Shown: positions 34,647-46,203, counted from the stretch's first letter. The stretch is 64,000 bases of DNA from Paroedura picta (GCF_049243985.1 NC_135382.1:24656990-24720989); one strand, 5' to 3'. Made by a program: numbers and translations. The notes: generated by a model from the sequence alone, not told the origin.

Positions 34647-34856
34647 AGGGTTGCCAACCTCCAGGTGGTGGCTGTCTGGAGATATCTCAGGATTACAAGG
34701 GCTCTCCAAGCAACACAGATCAATTCTCCTGGGGAAGGTGGCCACTTTGGAAGGTGGACTGTAAGGCGTTATACCCTATGGAACTCCATCCCCTCCCGAA
34801 CCCCTGCTCTTCCCTGACTGCTCCCCCGTATTTCCCAGCCTACAGCTGGCAACCTT
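34647..34856. mobile_element. TA-flanked inverted-end element, family G, best copy
   Basis: Ends are AGGGTTGCCAACC / GGCAACCTT, flanked by TA on both sides, consistent with a Tc1/mariner-like 2-bp target. The interior is CTGTCTGGAGATATCTCAGG and TGGACTGTAAGGCGTTATAC. It abuts the hairpin at 34504-34641. Confidence 0.6.
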
Positions 34857-35929
34857 ACAGAGTTAACAGCTGCTGTAGAGCATAAAAGATAAAAATAAAT
34901 TTACAATACAATAAATCATGGCTGCACACATTGGGAAAATAATAACGCCGTGTTCTGGTTCACAAGTTGAGCAAACTGTGCCTGTTATGTGGCAAAAGAT
35001 TCCAGGTCTTGTACAATGTCTCTGTTTCTTCTGGCAGGCAACACAGTTTGACCTGACCAATGAAAAGCAAACAGTCAACGTGAATTTCACTTTTATGTCG
35101 TTATCATCAGAAGAAGACAGCCGATGACCTGAGAAACCCTCTACCACTTTTTCAGCATGAACACAGACCCTTAGTTTAAAGTACTTGGAAATCATTGAAT
35201 GAGTCTCCTGAATGTTGTTCCCTGGTAAACAAACCGCAACCAGGGTGGGCTGTATCAGGTCAAGGTCACTGCACACTTAGCCCGTGATGTTGTCCTGACC
35301 TCACATGACCCCCTCCCCATCAGAACTGCTGTTTACCCCATTGAAGTATCATCTCTGTGTTGCATGTCTGGTTTTCCCCAGTGGGCCAAATGGCATCTCA
35401 ATGGCATCTCAAGGATGCTGGATCCATGTACAGCTCATGCATCCATCCATCACAAGACTGGAGACTAGGATGTGGGAGACCTGGGTTTTGTTGGATGTTG
35501 TAACTCTGCATGCAAGAGGATCCGGAAGAGGAAGGGTTAATTGAAAGTTGGCCCCATCCTCTCATCGGTTAGATGTTGAGCCTCTTTGGCTTTTGCTTGC
35601 CTTCTGTTTCATCTTCTGTATGACCTCTCCTGTTCTCTGCCTTGCCTGGGCTTGGAGCTGTAGCAGGTTAACCTTTCTGAAGTTAATGTGTTCACAATAA
35701 GTTTAGTGTACCTACAAAAATATGTCATGAGCTTCTATTTTTGCAAGTAAAATATCTTTCTCTTGTTACCAATGGAGTCAGATCATCTTTATAATTGGTT
35801 TGAACAGCATTTTCCCCTTAGCTGGGAAACGTGGAGGATAAGGGAAACTACAAAAACGCTGTGCTTCCAAGGTAAATGACTTTTTAAAAAAACATTTAAC
35901 ATGATAGTTTTAAATTCTCACTGTCCCAC
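34857..35929. other. Intergenic stretch with an unassigned open frame
   Basis: A minus-strand frame at 35276-34863 encodes 137 residues, rich in cysteine with a hydrophobic C-terminus. I do not recognise it; no promoter, splice or repeat context supports it. The rest is unassigned. Confidence 0.4.
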
Positions 35930-36030
35930 GGAAGCTCATTGGGTGGCCATGGGCCGGCCACTTTCTCTCAGCCTAGCCTATCTCACAGGGTTGTTGTGAA
36001 GATAAAGTGGAGCAGAGGAGAATGATGTTC
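35930..36030 (+). mobile_element. SINE fragment (common family, body only)
   Basis: CTCATTGGGTGGCCATGGGC, TCTCTCAGCCTAGCCTATCT and CACAGGGTTGTTGTGAAGAT are an old body fragment. Confidence 0.55.
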
Positions 36031-36035
36031 TGGGA

Positions 36036-36199
36036 AGAGCTGTGGCTCAATGGTGTAGCATCTGCTTGGCATACAGAAGGTCCTCAGTTCAATCCCTGGC
36101 ATCTCCAGTTTAAGAGAACCTAGCAGTATGTGGTATGAAAGACCTACTGACTATGATGGGTCAAGGGTCTGATTCAGGATAAGGCAGCTTCATGAGCTG
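36036..36199 (+). mobile_element. tRNA-derived SINE
   Basis: The head AGCTGTGGCTCAATGGTGTA has a B-box-like AGTTCAATCCC, and the 3' part is GGTCTGATTCAGGATAAGGC then AGCTTCATGAG. It is the same family as the reverse copies at 33181 and 38345. Confidence 0.7.
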
Positions 36200-36722
36200 T
36201 CACAAGCTGCTCTGGGAGGGAGGAAGAAAGGAAACAAGGTAGGCAGGTTTAGCTTTTAAACTGAAGAGGATTTTTCTACAGTGAGTGAATAAAACTGGAA
36301 AGGGCATAGGTTGAAAATACACAAATATACTCCCCTATGAAAATTCATACAAAGACCTGGAAAATAATGATTTGCATCAACATGGAAACATTAGAATACC
36401 GACTACCACAGTGCGGGTTCAGCTAAATGGATTTAAAAAAAAATATGCTTCAACTTATTTTTCTTACACGCTTTTTGCCACCCCTGAGGCAACAAACAGA
36501 TCGAAAAAGGGGAGGTCCACCCAAAGGAAAGCACAGCGGCGGGATGGCTGCTTCTGTGTTATAAGAAATATTTTGTTAATTACGAGTTATCCGTAAAAAC
36601 TGTTGTTATTTTTAGGATTGTCCTTGGATTTCTTGGTTCCCTGGGATGTAGTCCCATTGCCGTTCTTCACCACGGAGGCAACAGCGGGGGGTGGGGGAAG
36701 CACAGCAGAACAAATAAGATTA
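36200..36722. other. Intergenic stretch
   Basis: Nothing recognised. Confidence 0.5.
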
Positions 36723-36730
36723 ATCTAGAC

Positions 36731-36869
36731 TAGGGGTAGTCAAAACTGCGGCCCTCCAGATGTCCATGGACTACAATTGCCAGGAGCCCCCTGCCAGCAT
36801 TCGCTGGCAGGGGGCTCCTGGGAATTGTGGTCCATGGACATTTGGAGGGCCGCAGTTTGACTACCCCTG
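36731..36869. mobile_element. Foldback hAT MITE, family A, copy 6
   Basis: Flanks ATCTAGAC and GTCTAGAT match at 6 of 8. It belongs to the AACTGCGGCC / CCCAGGAGCC sequence variant shared with 61990-62125. Confidence 0.92.
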
Positions 36870-37322
36870 GTCTAGATTGTTCTTTGCATCGCAGACTGCT
36901 TTAGTCGTCTGCCTTCTCACCCAGCCAAGATTGGTGTTTGGGGCTGGCTGGGCTACCCGTTTTCTGAGCATTTGAGGTCAGTATTTTCCAGTTTGCTTTT
37001 CTTCGGAAGGCCACTGGGTGACTTGCTGCATTCTCTGAGCCAGAGTTTTGCAGGCTATGATCTTATCTGCATTCCTCATCCTGCAGTCTGTTTTAGGACT
37101 TTTGGAAGGTCATTTTGTTAAACATAAGCAGGGGGACGATCGCCTCCACTGCTATTAACCCTCTGGGAATAATCACTAACTCACGCTGGATGCTGTTCCA
37201 GGCTTCCCTGTGTTTGTTGCCTGTGGGAATACAGCTGAAAAATCCCAGACTGACCTGTGTGTCTCTAATGAATTTCCCAACTATAAAGTATCTACAATTG
37301 GAATGCTTTCTTCTAGAGTTCA

Positions 37323-37475
37323 GGTACCCTAATGAGTACCCAGCTTGCTGGGGGGTAAACGGTAATGACTGGGGACGGCACTGGCAAACCACCCCGTATT
37401 GAGTCTGCCATGAAAACACTAGAGGGCGTCACCCCAAGGGTCAGACAAGGGGATACCTTTACCTTTACTTTTACC
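37323..37475 (+). mobile_element. Sauria-type SINE, 5'-truncated
   Basis: TGAGTACCCAGCTTGCTGGG, then CACTAGAGGGCGTCACCCCA and the terminal ACCTTTACCTTTAC. The tRNA head is missing. Confidence 0.85.
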
Positions 37476-37481
37476 CTAAGT

Positions 37482-37593
37482 CAGGGGCAGTCAACCTGTG
37501 GTCCTCCAGATGTCCATGGACTACAATTCCCATGAGCCCCTGCCAGTGTTGTAGTCCATGAACATCTGGAGGACTACAGGTTGACTACCCGTG
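37482..37593. mobile_element. Foldback hAT MITE, family A, copy 7
   Basis: Flanks CCCTAAGT (37474-37481) and CCCTAAGG (37594-37601) match at 7 of 8. The right arm is internally shortened. It was inserted just past the 3' end of the SINE at 37323. Confidence 0.92.
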
Positions 37594-37601
37594 CCCTAAG
37601 G

Positions 37602-38344
37602 AGTCTCAAAGTAGCTTACCTTCCTCTCCCCACAACAGTCACCTTGTTAGGTAGGTGGGCCTTGAGAGAGGGTAAAGTGGTGACATCACTTTTGGTGTAC
37701 ACAGGAAGTGATGTCATCACACCGGTGACCTCTGGACCACGCTCTGGTGTTTGAGCAAAAACTCTCTGATTGAAATCATTTTCACCATAGAATCCCCACC
37801 TCTGAATCCCAGAGCGTCATCATTGCAGTGCAGCATGATGACCTCACTTCAGGTGTACAGCAGGAGCCCACATTATCGAAGACATCACCTGGGCCTCCCT
37901 CCCACTTCTGGTAAGCCTTCCCCTATCCCCTCGCTGGTTGTCAGGAAGGACCGGGCAACTCTAGACTGGCCCGAGTTTAGCCAGCAGGCTTTCTGTGGAG
38001 GAGTGGGAAAGCACACTCAGTTTTCAACTTTTAACCATTGCACCATGTTGGCTCTTGCACAGTCCTTTGCACCTGTTATATTGCAACATACTCCATCTGT
38101 GCCTTTGAAGGAAGCTCAAGAACACTTCTTTGCTCAACAGGTCACTAAAATGTAGGATTCCCTTTTAGTGAATTTATGAATGGCCACAGCATAGCATAGG
38201 AAGGGATTAGATAGATTTTGGGGGTGGGATGGGGGAATCTGTCCATCAGTGCTTATCACCCATGGTGAGGGAAGAGAACTTCTGTAGTGGACCGCTCCTT
38301 GAATACATGAACACCTCAAGCTGCATTCTGCTGATTCAAGAGCC
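37602..38344. other. Intergenic stretch
   Basis: 37605-37680 is a reverse fragment of the common SINE body (AAGTAGCTTACCTTCCTCTC). Otherwise nothing recognised. Confidence 0.45.
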
Positions 38345-38503
38345 TTGATCTCTCAAGGTCAGGACTCTCTACTCTGAATGGCATCAACTCTCCAAAGTCT
38401 TTCCCATCCCCTCTGCCCAGGTCCTTTTAGCTAGAGATGCTGGGGATTGAACCTGGAACCTTCTGTGTACAAATCAGGCATGCTACCACTGAGCCACAGC
38501 CCC
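38345..38503 (-). mobile_element. tRNA-derived SINE (reverse)
   Basis: GGGATTGAACCTGGAACCTT and CATGCTACCACTGAGCCACA are the reversed tRNA-like head. Confidence 0.65.
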
Positions 38504-38562
38504 GCCATCATGAAAGGTATAGGCTCCAAAAGAGTTCTCCTCAAACCCAGCTTGCAAACTTG

Positions 38563-38650
38563 GTCCAAGAAGGGTTGGCAGCTGCAGTTTGGGAGATTCC
38601 TGGAGATGGTGGGTGGGTGGGGAGGTTGCAGGAGGGACCTCATCAGGGCT
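38563..38650. mobile_element. Family G fragment
   Basis: AGAAGGGTTGGCAGCTGCAG, GGGAGATTCCTGGAGATGG and GGAGGGACCTCATCAGGG are a reverse partial copy. Confidence 0.45.
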
Positions 38651-40093
38651 GTGATGCTGCAGTAGTTTATTGTCGGTTAGCTACTGAGGAAGATTGATTG
38701 AAAACAGGATATTGACATACTGAAAAACTGTGTATATCTGGACCCTGTTTTGGCATTTGTTTTTTGTTTTTTTCTCTTGTGATTAATGACAAATCACACA
38801 AAAGTATTCAGTTATATCAAATACGGTGGAACACATGAAATAACTTCCAAATAGACTGGGAATACAGAAGGATATTGATTCAGCCACCCCGTCAAAATTT
38901 TCTTCTTTCTGGTTTGGTGATGCAACTAGCCCTCATCTGTGCCTCAGGGATAGACGGGAGCAGGAGGACCTTCAGGTAATTCGATCCCAGGACCGTCCAA
39001 GCCTCACCACCCAATCATTTTGTGTATATAAGGAGAATCTTATCTGGGGGCGTGGCCTCCTCAGAGGACCAAACCATGGAAATAAAGGTCTGAGACGAGG
39101 CTTTCTCCGTGGCGGCCCCTTGCCTTTGAGATGCCCCCTGCCTTATGACTTCCTTACGGTGCTTCAGATCTTCAGTCAGCAGGCCAGAACAGTCTTTAGC
39201 TGAGAGGCCTCTCTTTTAGAGTGTTTTTTAATGGCCTGTGATCAAGTTACAGCTGAATTATGACAACCTCGTGGAATTATCAAAGGAAGCTCTCTGGACT
39301 TCCTTGGTGGTTCCCCGTCCAACTACAAATCAGGCCTGGCTCTGCTTAGCTTCCCAACTCTGGCAAGAGGTATCCAAGTCAGATAGGTGGGGCTGAGAGA
39401 GTTCTGAGAGAACTGCAACTGCCAAGGTCACCCAGCAGGCTTCATGTGAGTGCTGTCACTAGCACTTGCTTATGTTAGCAGGATCCCTCCACCCCTGGGT
39501 ATATCATCCGAAAAGGGTTTTTGTTTGAGCTATTGTTAAATATATGATACCTGATCTTGTGCAAAAGCTCTTTGTGTTTCATTGGTTCCGGCAACATTCA
39601 GTGGGGCCGTGACTTCTTTCAGATCCCTCTTTGTTTCTTTCTGCTCCTGCCATGGCGAAGCTCTCCCTCTCCCTTCTTCAGCATCAGCATGGGAAGGCTC
39701 AGGAAATGGCATTTCTTTTCACTGATGGGGAGTAAACACCAACTCTTTGTGTTCCAAGCTGGCTTTTGTTCAGATTCTATAACCACATCATCATCAGGGT
39801 ATTGTTCAAAAATGTCATTGGGTGGGGCTGCCAGAATGGCTTTTCTTTGGGGCAAGTGAAAACAAGCCAACTTAAAGAGTTCTTGACGTTGTTGTGAGGG
39901 TGGAAGTTTTCTAAAGGGCATAATCCCTGAGCTGCAGGAGGCCAACCCAATCACATAATGGCTTGCCAGTGTTGTGTTTTGGTAACATGCTCCATCTGAC
40001 GTGCCACGGATCAGCCCAGCCTTCAGCGGATGTGTTGAGAGGAGGTAAGGCTGGACCATGCAGAAGCCTGAAATGCCGTTTCTTTGAAAGAAG
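38651..40093. other. Intergenic stretch
   Basis: 39250-39440 has a 5S-like SINE piece (GGCTCTGCTTAGCTTCCCAA) followed by a reverse SINE body (CCAAGGTCACCCAGCAGGC). The rest is unassigned; the open frames at 39557-40059 have no recognisable similarity. Confidence 0.4.
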
Positions 40094-40365
40094 GTAAAGG
40101 TATCCCCTGTGCAAGCACCGAGTCATGTCTGACCCTTGGGGTGACACCCTCTAGCGTTTTCATGGCAGACTCAATACGGGGTGGTTTGCCAGTGCCTTCC
40201 CCAGTCATCACCGTTTACCCCCCAACAAGCTAGGTACTCATTTTACCGACCTCGAAAGGATGGAAGGCTGAGTCAACCTTGAGCCGGCTGCTGGGATCGA
40301 ACTCCCAACCTCATGGGCAAAGCTTTCAGACGGCTGCCTTACCACTCTGCGCCACAAGAGGCTCA
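40094..40365 (-). mobile_element. Sauria-type SINE, full length, reverse
   Basis: Same layout as 16419-16696. A perfect 13-bp target duplication TCTTTGAAAGAAG lies at 40081-40093 and 40366-40378. Confidence 0.92.
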
Positions 40366-40796
40366 TCTTTGAAAGAAGACTTTGCTGTAATTATTGGGTC
40401 CTCTCCAGCCAGCCTTTCGGGGGTCACAGGACAAGCATACAGCACAAGTGCGGTTGTCAGGAATGGGATTGAGGGAGATGGAGTGGGAAAGCTGGCATGG
40501 TCATTTGCTGGCCATGGTAATTGGCAATTGACCCTATGCTGGTCTTCTTGAGCCCTGCCCCGTTCAAAGGTAAATTGTTTGGAATCTGTGATAAGGAGAA
40601 AGGGAGGAATTAAGAGGAATATGATCTCCTCGGATAGTGCCAGAAAAACCTGCCGAGGTGTGTTAACTGATCCTTTTGTGAGAAATGCCACCATTGGCTC
40701 AGCTCTTGGAAACTATACCCAAAAGGGGGAGGGGGGCTTGCAGAATCCAGTACTTAAAGGTGGTTCTATGTAATTATCAAGGAGATACAGCTTTCT

Positions 40797-41368
40797 GAGC
40801 CAGCTTGGTGTAGAGGTTAGGAATGCAGACTTCTATCTGGCAAGCTGGGTTTGATTCCGCACTCCCCCACATGCAACCGGTGGGGTGACCTTGGGATTGA
40901 CACAGCACTGATAAAGTTGTTCTGACCGGGCAGTGATATCAGGGCTCTCTCAGCTTCACCTCACTCACAGGGTGTCTGTTGTGGGGAGAGGAAGGGAAGG
41001 CGACTGTAAGCCGCTTTGAGACTCCTTCAGGTAGAGAAAAGTGGCAGATAAGAACCAACCCTTCTTCTTCTTCAGTAATCTCAGGGCTCTCTCAGCCTCA
41101 CCTTCCTCACAGGGTGTCTGTTGTGGGGAGAGGAAGGGAAGGCGACTGTAAGCCGCTTTGAGACTCCTTCAGGTAGAGAAAAGTGGCAGATAAGAACCAA
41201 CTCTTCTTCTTCTTCAGTAATATCAGGGCTCTCTCAGCCTCACCTCCCTCACAGGGTGTCTGTTGTGGGGAGAGGAAGGGAAGGCGACTGTAAGCTGCTT
41301 TAAGCCTCCTTCAGGTAGAGAAAAGCGGCATATAAGAACCAACTCCTCCTCCTTCTCTTCTTCTTCTG
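40797..41368 (+). mobile_element. tRNA-derived SINE with its 3' module in three tandem copies
   Basis: One head (AGCCAGCTTGGTGTAGAGGT, 40797-40935) is followed by three 142-bp copies of the 3' half starting at 40936, 41078 and 41220. Each runs from ATCAGGGCTCTCTCAGC to GAACCAACTCTTCTTCTTC. The junction is CTTCTTCAGTAATATCAGGG. Confidence 0.93.
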
Positions 41369-41957
41369 TTCCCTAATTTTGTATTTTATTTAAAAACCTC
41401 ACCGTTTTAAATATATTCTAATGCTTTTATGGAGACGGGATCAATGTTTGGTTTTCTAGTGGGCAGCCAGCAGTATTCTGCAAGCCAGGGTTCCTTCTGC
41501 CTGCGAAAGTGAATTTCAGAGGTGCCCTAAAGATTACCCGTGCGTCCAAACGGCACCTATTTTCCTCCCATGTAAATCGTTTCTGTTTGGTCCTCAGTAT
41601 TTTGATTTGATTTTGCAACTTTTCGTTTCCCATGAGAAGCACACCAGGCAACAGCTTGGCATGAAACGGGTGGCGTTCCAAAGGAACCCAGCCTTCTGTT
41701 TCTCCAGACACGTTTTGGACCAGCCTGCTGCAGGCCTTATCATAGGATTGCCCAATTCCAGATGGTACAGGATACGAAGCAGCCCCAATAAGACGCGACT
41801 ACGTTCCATTTAGGCTCTGGGAAATACAAAACACATTCTCATATTGCATGCGATGCTTTCACAGGAAGGCAGCACCACACTGTGTGTTTTTGCACACCTC
41901 CAGACTATGCCTGGAGAGATCCTGGCCTCCAGATGACAAAGATCAATTCCTCTGGAG

Positions 41958-42244
41958 CAGTGGTTCTCCACCTTCCTAATGCCGCAACCCTTTAATACAG
42001 TTCCTCATGTTGTGGTGACCCCCAACCATAAAATTATGCAAGTGTTCTTCCACAGAAATTAAAAAGAAACTGAGCAATGGCATGAAGATCCATTGTTCAT
42101 GATTGTATATAAATTGGTTTTTTTTCCAGAGTTTCGCAGTTCAGTTCTGCTGAGCTGTGTCACTACCTGGAGTGCTTGGCAGGATCCTGTGAAAAGGTCA
42201 TTCGGCCCCCAAAGGGGTCCCGACCCCCAGCTTGAGAACCAGCT
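41958..42244 (+). mobile_element. SPIN/OposCharlie-like non-autonomous hAT element
   Basis: The first 80 bp (CAGTGGTTCTCCACCTTCCT, AATGCCGCAACCCTTTAATA, GGTGACCCCCAACCATAAAA) and the last 60 bp (TTCGGCCCCCAAAGGGGTCC, CTTGAGAACC) match the SPIN family as I recall it. The interior differs, so it is a deletion derivative or sister family. Its right terminus is eroded and there is no clean target duplication. Confidence 0.75.
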
Positions 42245-42249
42245 TCAGG

Positions 42250-42352
42250 CCCACGAAAGCAGGAATCAAACTTCATTGCTCTTCAAGGTGCCCCTGGACT
42301 CAAACTGTGTCCTGCTACTCCAGATCGACACGGCTTCCCACCTGAATCTACC
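42250..42352. repeat. Family E repeat, partial
   Basis: CTTCAAGGTGCCCCTGGACT and CAGATCGACACGGCTTCCCA match the right arm and flank of the palindromic family. It abuts the SPIN-like element. Confidence 0.6.
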
Positions 42353-42588
42353 TGCGGACGTATGTTAGGCCAAATGCCGTTCTGTTGTAGAAACAGGCCA
42401 CAGATGAGGACAAGCACAAGGAATGAAGCTACCGGCTAACCAGCTCAGGAGAAAAATCTAAGGAAATAAACATTTTCAAAAAGCAAGACGAGAGCTGAAC
42501 TTTTCACGATCATTTCTTGGCCCCTGTAGACTATGCAGGAGGTACTCTGGAATTATTGGTAGCTCACAAATTACCGCTCTTCTTCTTC

Positions 42589-42874
42589 TTGATGGCCCTG
42601 GAAGGGTTTCCCATACAAGTTGGAATTAATTTTTTATATATTTTTAAAAGCCATTAAACGTTTATTGGGTGATATGACCATATATGGTCCCGTCAACCCA
42701 CGCCCTCCCTCCCCCCCTCCCCAAATGGCCATTGATAAACCAGGAGGGGGTGGGAAGGGAGGTGGGCATCTATGCTTCCCAATGTGCTGTGTAAATTGTT
42801 CTAGTTCTGGGGTTTCTTGATGCCTGAAGAGTGTTTCAGGGGTTTCTCAGCAGTAAGAAAGTGGAGAAAGGCTG
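42589..42874. mobile_element. hAT-like element, family B, left end missing
   Basis: TTGATGGCCCTGGAAGGGTT, GTGATATGACCATATATGGT and the right end GTGGAGAAAGGCTG. The first 40 bp of the family are absent. Confidence 0.8.
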
Positions 42875-43589
42875 GCCTAGAGCTTACTTATTGGCCCTTT
42901 GTCTTGTTGGGGAAAAAAGAAATGTTTTTAAAAACATTGCCAGAAAAACTCCAGAAAATGGGAGTGTATCCTGTTCCGATTTATATCCATAGGTAGATCT
43001 GGTCCTCCCCTCCCACCCCCATCTGTCTCTTGGTGTACTGATGGAACATGCTGCATAATCAGCCTGCTGATGTTGCTTCAAATCAACCTAACTGCTTTGC
43101 AAATGTCACCAGCGCTTTCATTTGCCATTACTCATTTAGTCAGGGCCAGGAAGAGCAGCTTTCCACCTAGAATCCTGGAGGAGTTTTTGCATTCTCTGCA
43201 GGATGAGACTTGGCTCTTTTTGCCCGTGTCATCTGGATCCATTTAATCTGCCAGGACCTTTCTATCAGACACCTGTTCACAGTTTAAAGGACAAAGTGGT
43301 TGGAATCCTAGACCATGCTGCGGTATGGAATGCTAGGTGGAAAAGCAAAAGGAAGCTGGAAGGCCCAAGAAAAAAAAATTAATTGCTTATTTTGTAGCAT
43401 CTGTTTCTACCAGGGCTGAAATGCACCAGACGGAAGGGGTGCCATGCAAGAGATTGACTAATTTCAGACATGTGAAGACAAGCCCCCAAATATCTGGCGC
43501 TTCCTATCTCGGATGGGCAGATGGGCAAAAGCTATTCAGTCAAAGCTATTATAGAGTTTTGTATTTAAAAAAAATGAACAAGAGCAAGC
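42875..43589. other. Intergenic stretch
   Basis: Nothing recognised. Confidence 0.5.
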
Positions 43590-43597
43590 GTTTAGAG

Positions 43598-43970
43598 CAG
43601 TGGTCCCCAACCCCTGGTCTGGAGACCGGTACCGTTCCATGGATCAGTCAGTACTGGGCCGTGGCTCTTTCTTGTCCTCCTCCTTGACTGCTGCCTCAGG
43701 GGCTGCCCTGCCACTCTGCTGCCGGCTCACCTTTGGTGCTCTCCAGGGGCTGCCATGGCTGGGGCTCTCCCTCGGCATGGCACTGTGCAGCTGCTGCTGG
43801 CAGTGCCCCCCAGCGGGCGGCGGGAAGTCAGGGGCGCCAGCAGGAAAGCAAACAGAGCAGGGGCTCAGGCAGCAGCGACGTCTCTCGGCAAAAGACTACT
43901 GCCCCCCGGGCCTCAGTAAAATTGTCAAGCGTTGACTGGTCCCCGGTGAGAAAAAGGTTGTGGACCACTG
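43598..43970. mobile_element. hAT MITE, family C, copy 1
   Basis: Ends are CAGTGGTCCCCAACC / GGTTGTGGACCACTG; the interior is GC-rich (GCTGCCGGCTCACCTTTGGT, CAGTAAAATTGTCAAGCGTT). Target duplication is GTTTAGAG (43590-43597) and GTGTAGAG (43971-43978). A family A element follows directly. Confidence 0.93.
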
Positions 43971-43978
43971 GTGTAGAG

Positions 43979-44114
43979 CAGGGGTAGTCAACCTGTGGTC
44001 CTCCAGATGTTCATGGACTACAATTCCCGTGAGACCCTGCCAGCGTTTGCTGGCAGGGGCTCATGGGAATTGTAGTCCATGAACATCTGGAGGATCACAG
44101 GTTGACTACCCCTG
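43979..44114. mobile_element. Foldback hAT MITE, family A, copy 8
   Basis: Flanks are GTGTAGAG (43971-43978) and GTTTAGAG (44115-44122). The left flank is at the same time the right flank of the family C element at 43598-43970. Confidence 0.93.
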
Positions 44115-45830
44115 GTTTAGAGGACTGAGGAAACAAAAGGAAGGCTAGGATTTTTTCGAGGTGTGCTGTACAGAAAATGAGATGTTTGTCTTACTTCCCT
44201 TGAGTAAATAAACATCAGCTGTTTCTCAGGACTTTCACAGCATTAAAAAAAATATATTGCCAAACAATATCCATGTAACGAAGCCAGGCTTCCAAGTATT
44301 GCGACAGAATTAGTTTCTCTCTTATGTTTGCCAAACAAAAGCCCCACCAGGATGGCACCCAGGCCTGCCCAGATGCATAAGTTGTGTCTGTTTTCACGGT
44401 CAGGACAGAACGTGAACCATCTGTCTTGCTCCTTGGCGACGCTTGACAAAAGCAGGCTTTGCCAATCCCTTTAAAGAAACCAGAAAGCCTGCCAAGAGGC
44501 AGCCGCAGCTCCTGTGGGACCACACTGGGCCCTCTTGGTCATTTCTCGTTGAATACCCACTTGGAGCTAAGTCCAACCATGGTCATTATAACCCAGAATG
44601 AGTTGACAGAATTCTGACATGTCCCCCCTTTTACATGCTTTGCCAGGGTCACCTGTAGTGTAAGACCTTCCCAGAGGAAGTGCTACTGGGTTGGGAGACA
44701 AGCAGTTAATGAGCTACCCGGAGCCCTGGCTATCTTTGTCCAGAAGGCCACGATGACGTGCCTGAACTGCTGCCCTTTGGGTTGAAATGTCTGCCCACTC
44801 TTCAAAAAAATAAACTCTAGTCTAAACTGAAGAAAGTTCTGGAGGACTCAAAAAGCTTACTGTTTTGTGTTATGGCTGTTGGTAATCTATGGTATTAGGG
44901 AGTTTTTGGTTGCAGGTGCTCTTTGCATCTCTCTCTCTGCAAGTATGAGTCCCTCAGACAGCTTCAGAAAGACATGCTATGCTACCCCCATCTACTGGGG
45001 ACCAAAGGAAACACCAGAAGAAATTCCCAGTAGCCCGACTGTGTTTGCAACATGGGCTGGCCTGGAGTGGAGGTGCAAATGGCCCCAGAACCCCCCCCCC
45101 CCCAATGCTGTGATTCACACTTCACTGGGCTCCCCTCTTTATGTTAGGATCTCTATTGCAGGTCAACCATCTGGAGGTGCAGTCCCAACCAATGAAAACT
45201 CCTGCCCCAGCAGGACTCGTTAAAGATGGTTTCACACCAACACCAGCTAGAATCCACGGAGACACCTGGGCAACCCTTCCAGACACTCCCCATTCTCCTG
45301 TTAGTCTGCTTTCTATTCTTTGGCATGGCGAGCAGCATTAGTTGCCCACAGTAAAAACAAACACAAAGGATGTACGTCAATACTGTATTAGAGTGGGAAG
45401 AGACACAGAAGGGGAGTGGTCTACTCAGGTCAGGAAACGGAATTGTTAGGTAACTTCAATGTTGTGATTGGAACCTGAAGGAGAATGCAATTCGAAACAG
45501 GAAGAAGAATCTGGGTAATGTCATTTGACCTAAGACTCTGGAAATAAAGAAGTGGTTGCTGTGACTGCTTTTGCCTCTGAGCTTCAATCCAAGTCATCCT
45601 ATCTGCCTACACGGACGGTTTGTATCCGGGTAAGGTTCGATTGGTGTGGCTCGGGTTAGAGCTGGCCAAAGCAATCGGCAGGATTTCAGGAAGGCGTGGA
45701 CTCAATATGGCCTGCCAGAAGTCCGGAGGAGTTTGTTTCCCTCAACTCTTTTCAGTGTTATTTTCTGCCCCTGAACACTGTGGAATGAAAGAAATGTACA
45801 GGCAATTAGAACTTAGAATAACCACTAAGG
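44115..45830. other. Intergenic stretch
   Basis: No exon or repeat recognised, apart from a C-run at 45091-45102. A minus frame near 44215-44523 has no recognisable similarity. Confidence 0.45.
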
Positions 45831-46203
45831 CAGTGGTCCCCAAACTTTTTATCACTGGGGACCGGTTAACGCTTGACAATTTTACTGAGGCCCGGGGGAG
45901 GGGATAGTCTTTTGCTGAGGGACGTTACCGCTGCCTGAGCCCTTGCTCTACTTTCTTTCCCGCCGGCGCCCGACTTCCTGCTGCCCGCTGGGGGGCGCTG
46001 CCAGCAGCAGCTGTGCAGTGACACGCAGAGGGGGAGCCCCAGCCATGGTGGCTGCTGGAGAGCACCAAAGGTGAGCCGGTAGCAAAGTGGCAGGGCAGCC
46101 CCCGAGGCAGCAGCCGGGGAGGAGGACGAGGAGGAGCCGCGGCCTGGTACTGACTGATCCATGGACCGGTACCGGTCTCCAGACAAGGGATTGGGGACCA
46201 CTG
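45831..46203. mobile_element. hAT MITE, family C, copy 2 (reverse)
   Basis: Ends are CAGTGGTCCCCAAAC / GGATTGGGGACCACTG. The interior is the reverse of the copy at 43598. Flanks CACTAAGG and GCTTAGGG share only 4 of 8, but keep the central TA. Confidence 0.9.

Noticed and set aside
38990-39170. TATATAAGG and AATAAAGG spaced as in a retroviral-type LTR
   Set aside because: No paired termini, no internal element and no second copy in the window; could be chance.
45500-45640. AATAAA followed by a U5-like stretch
   Set aside because: Same reasons: no boundaries and no related copy.
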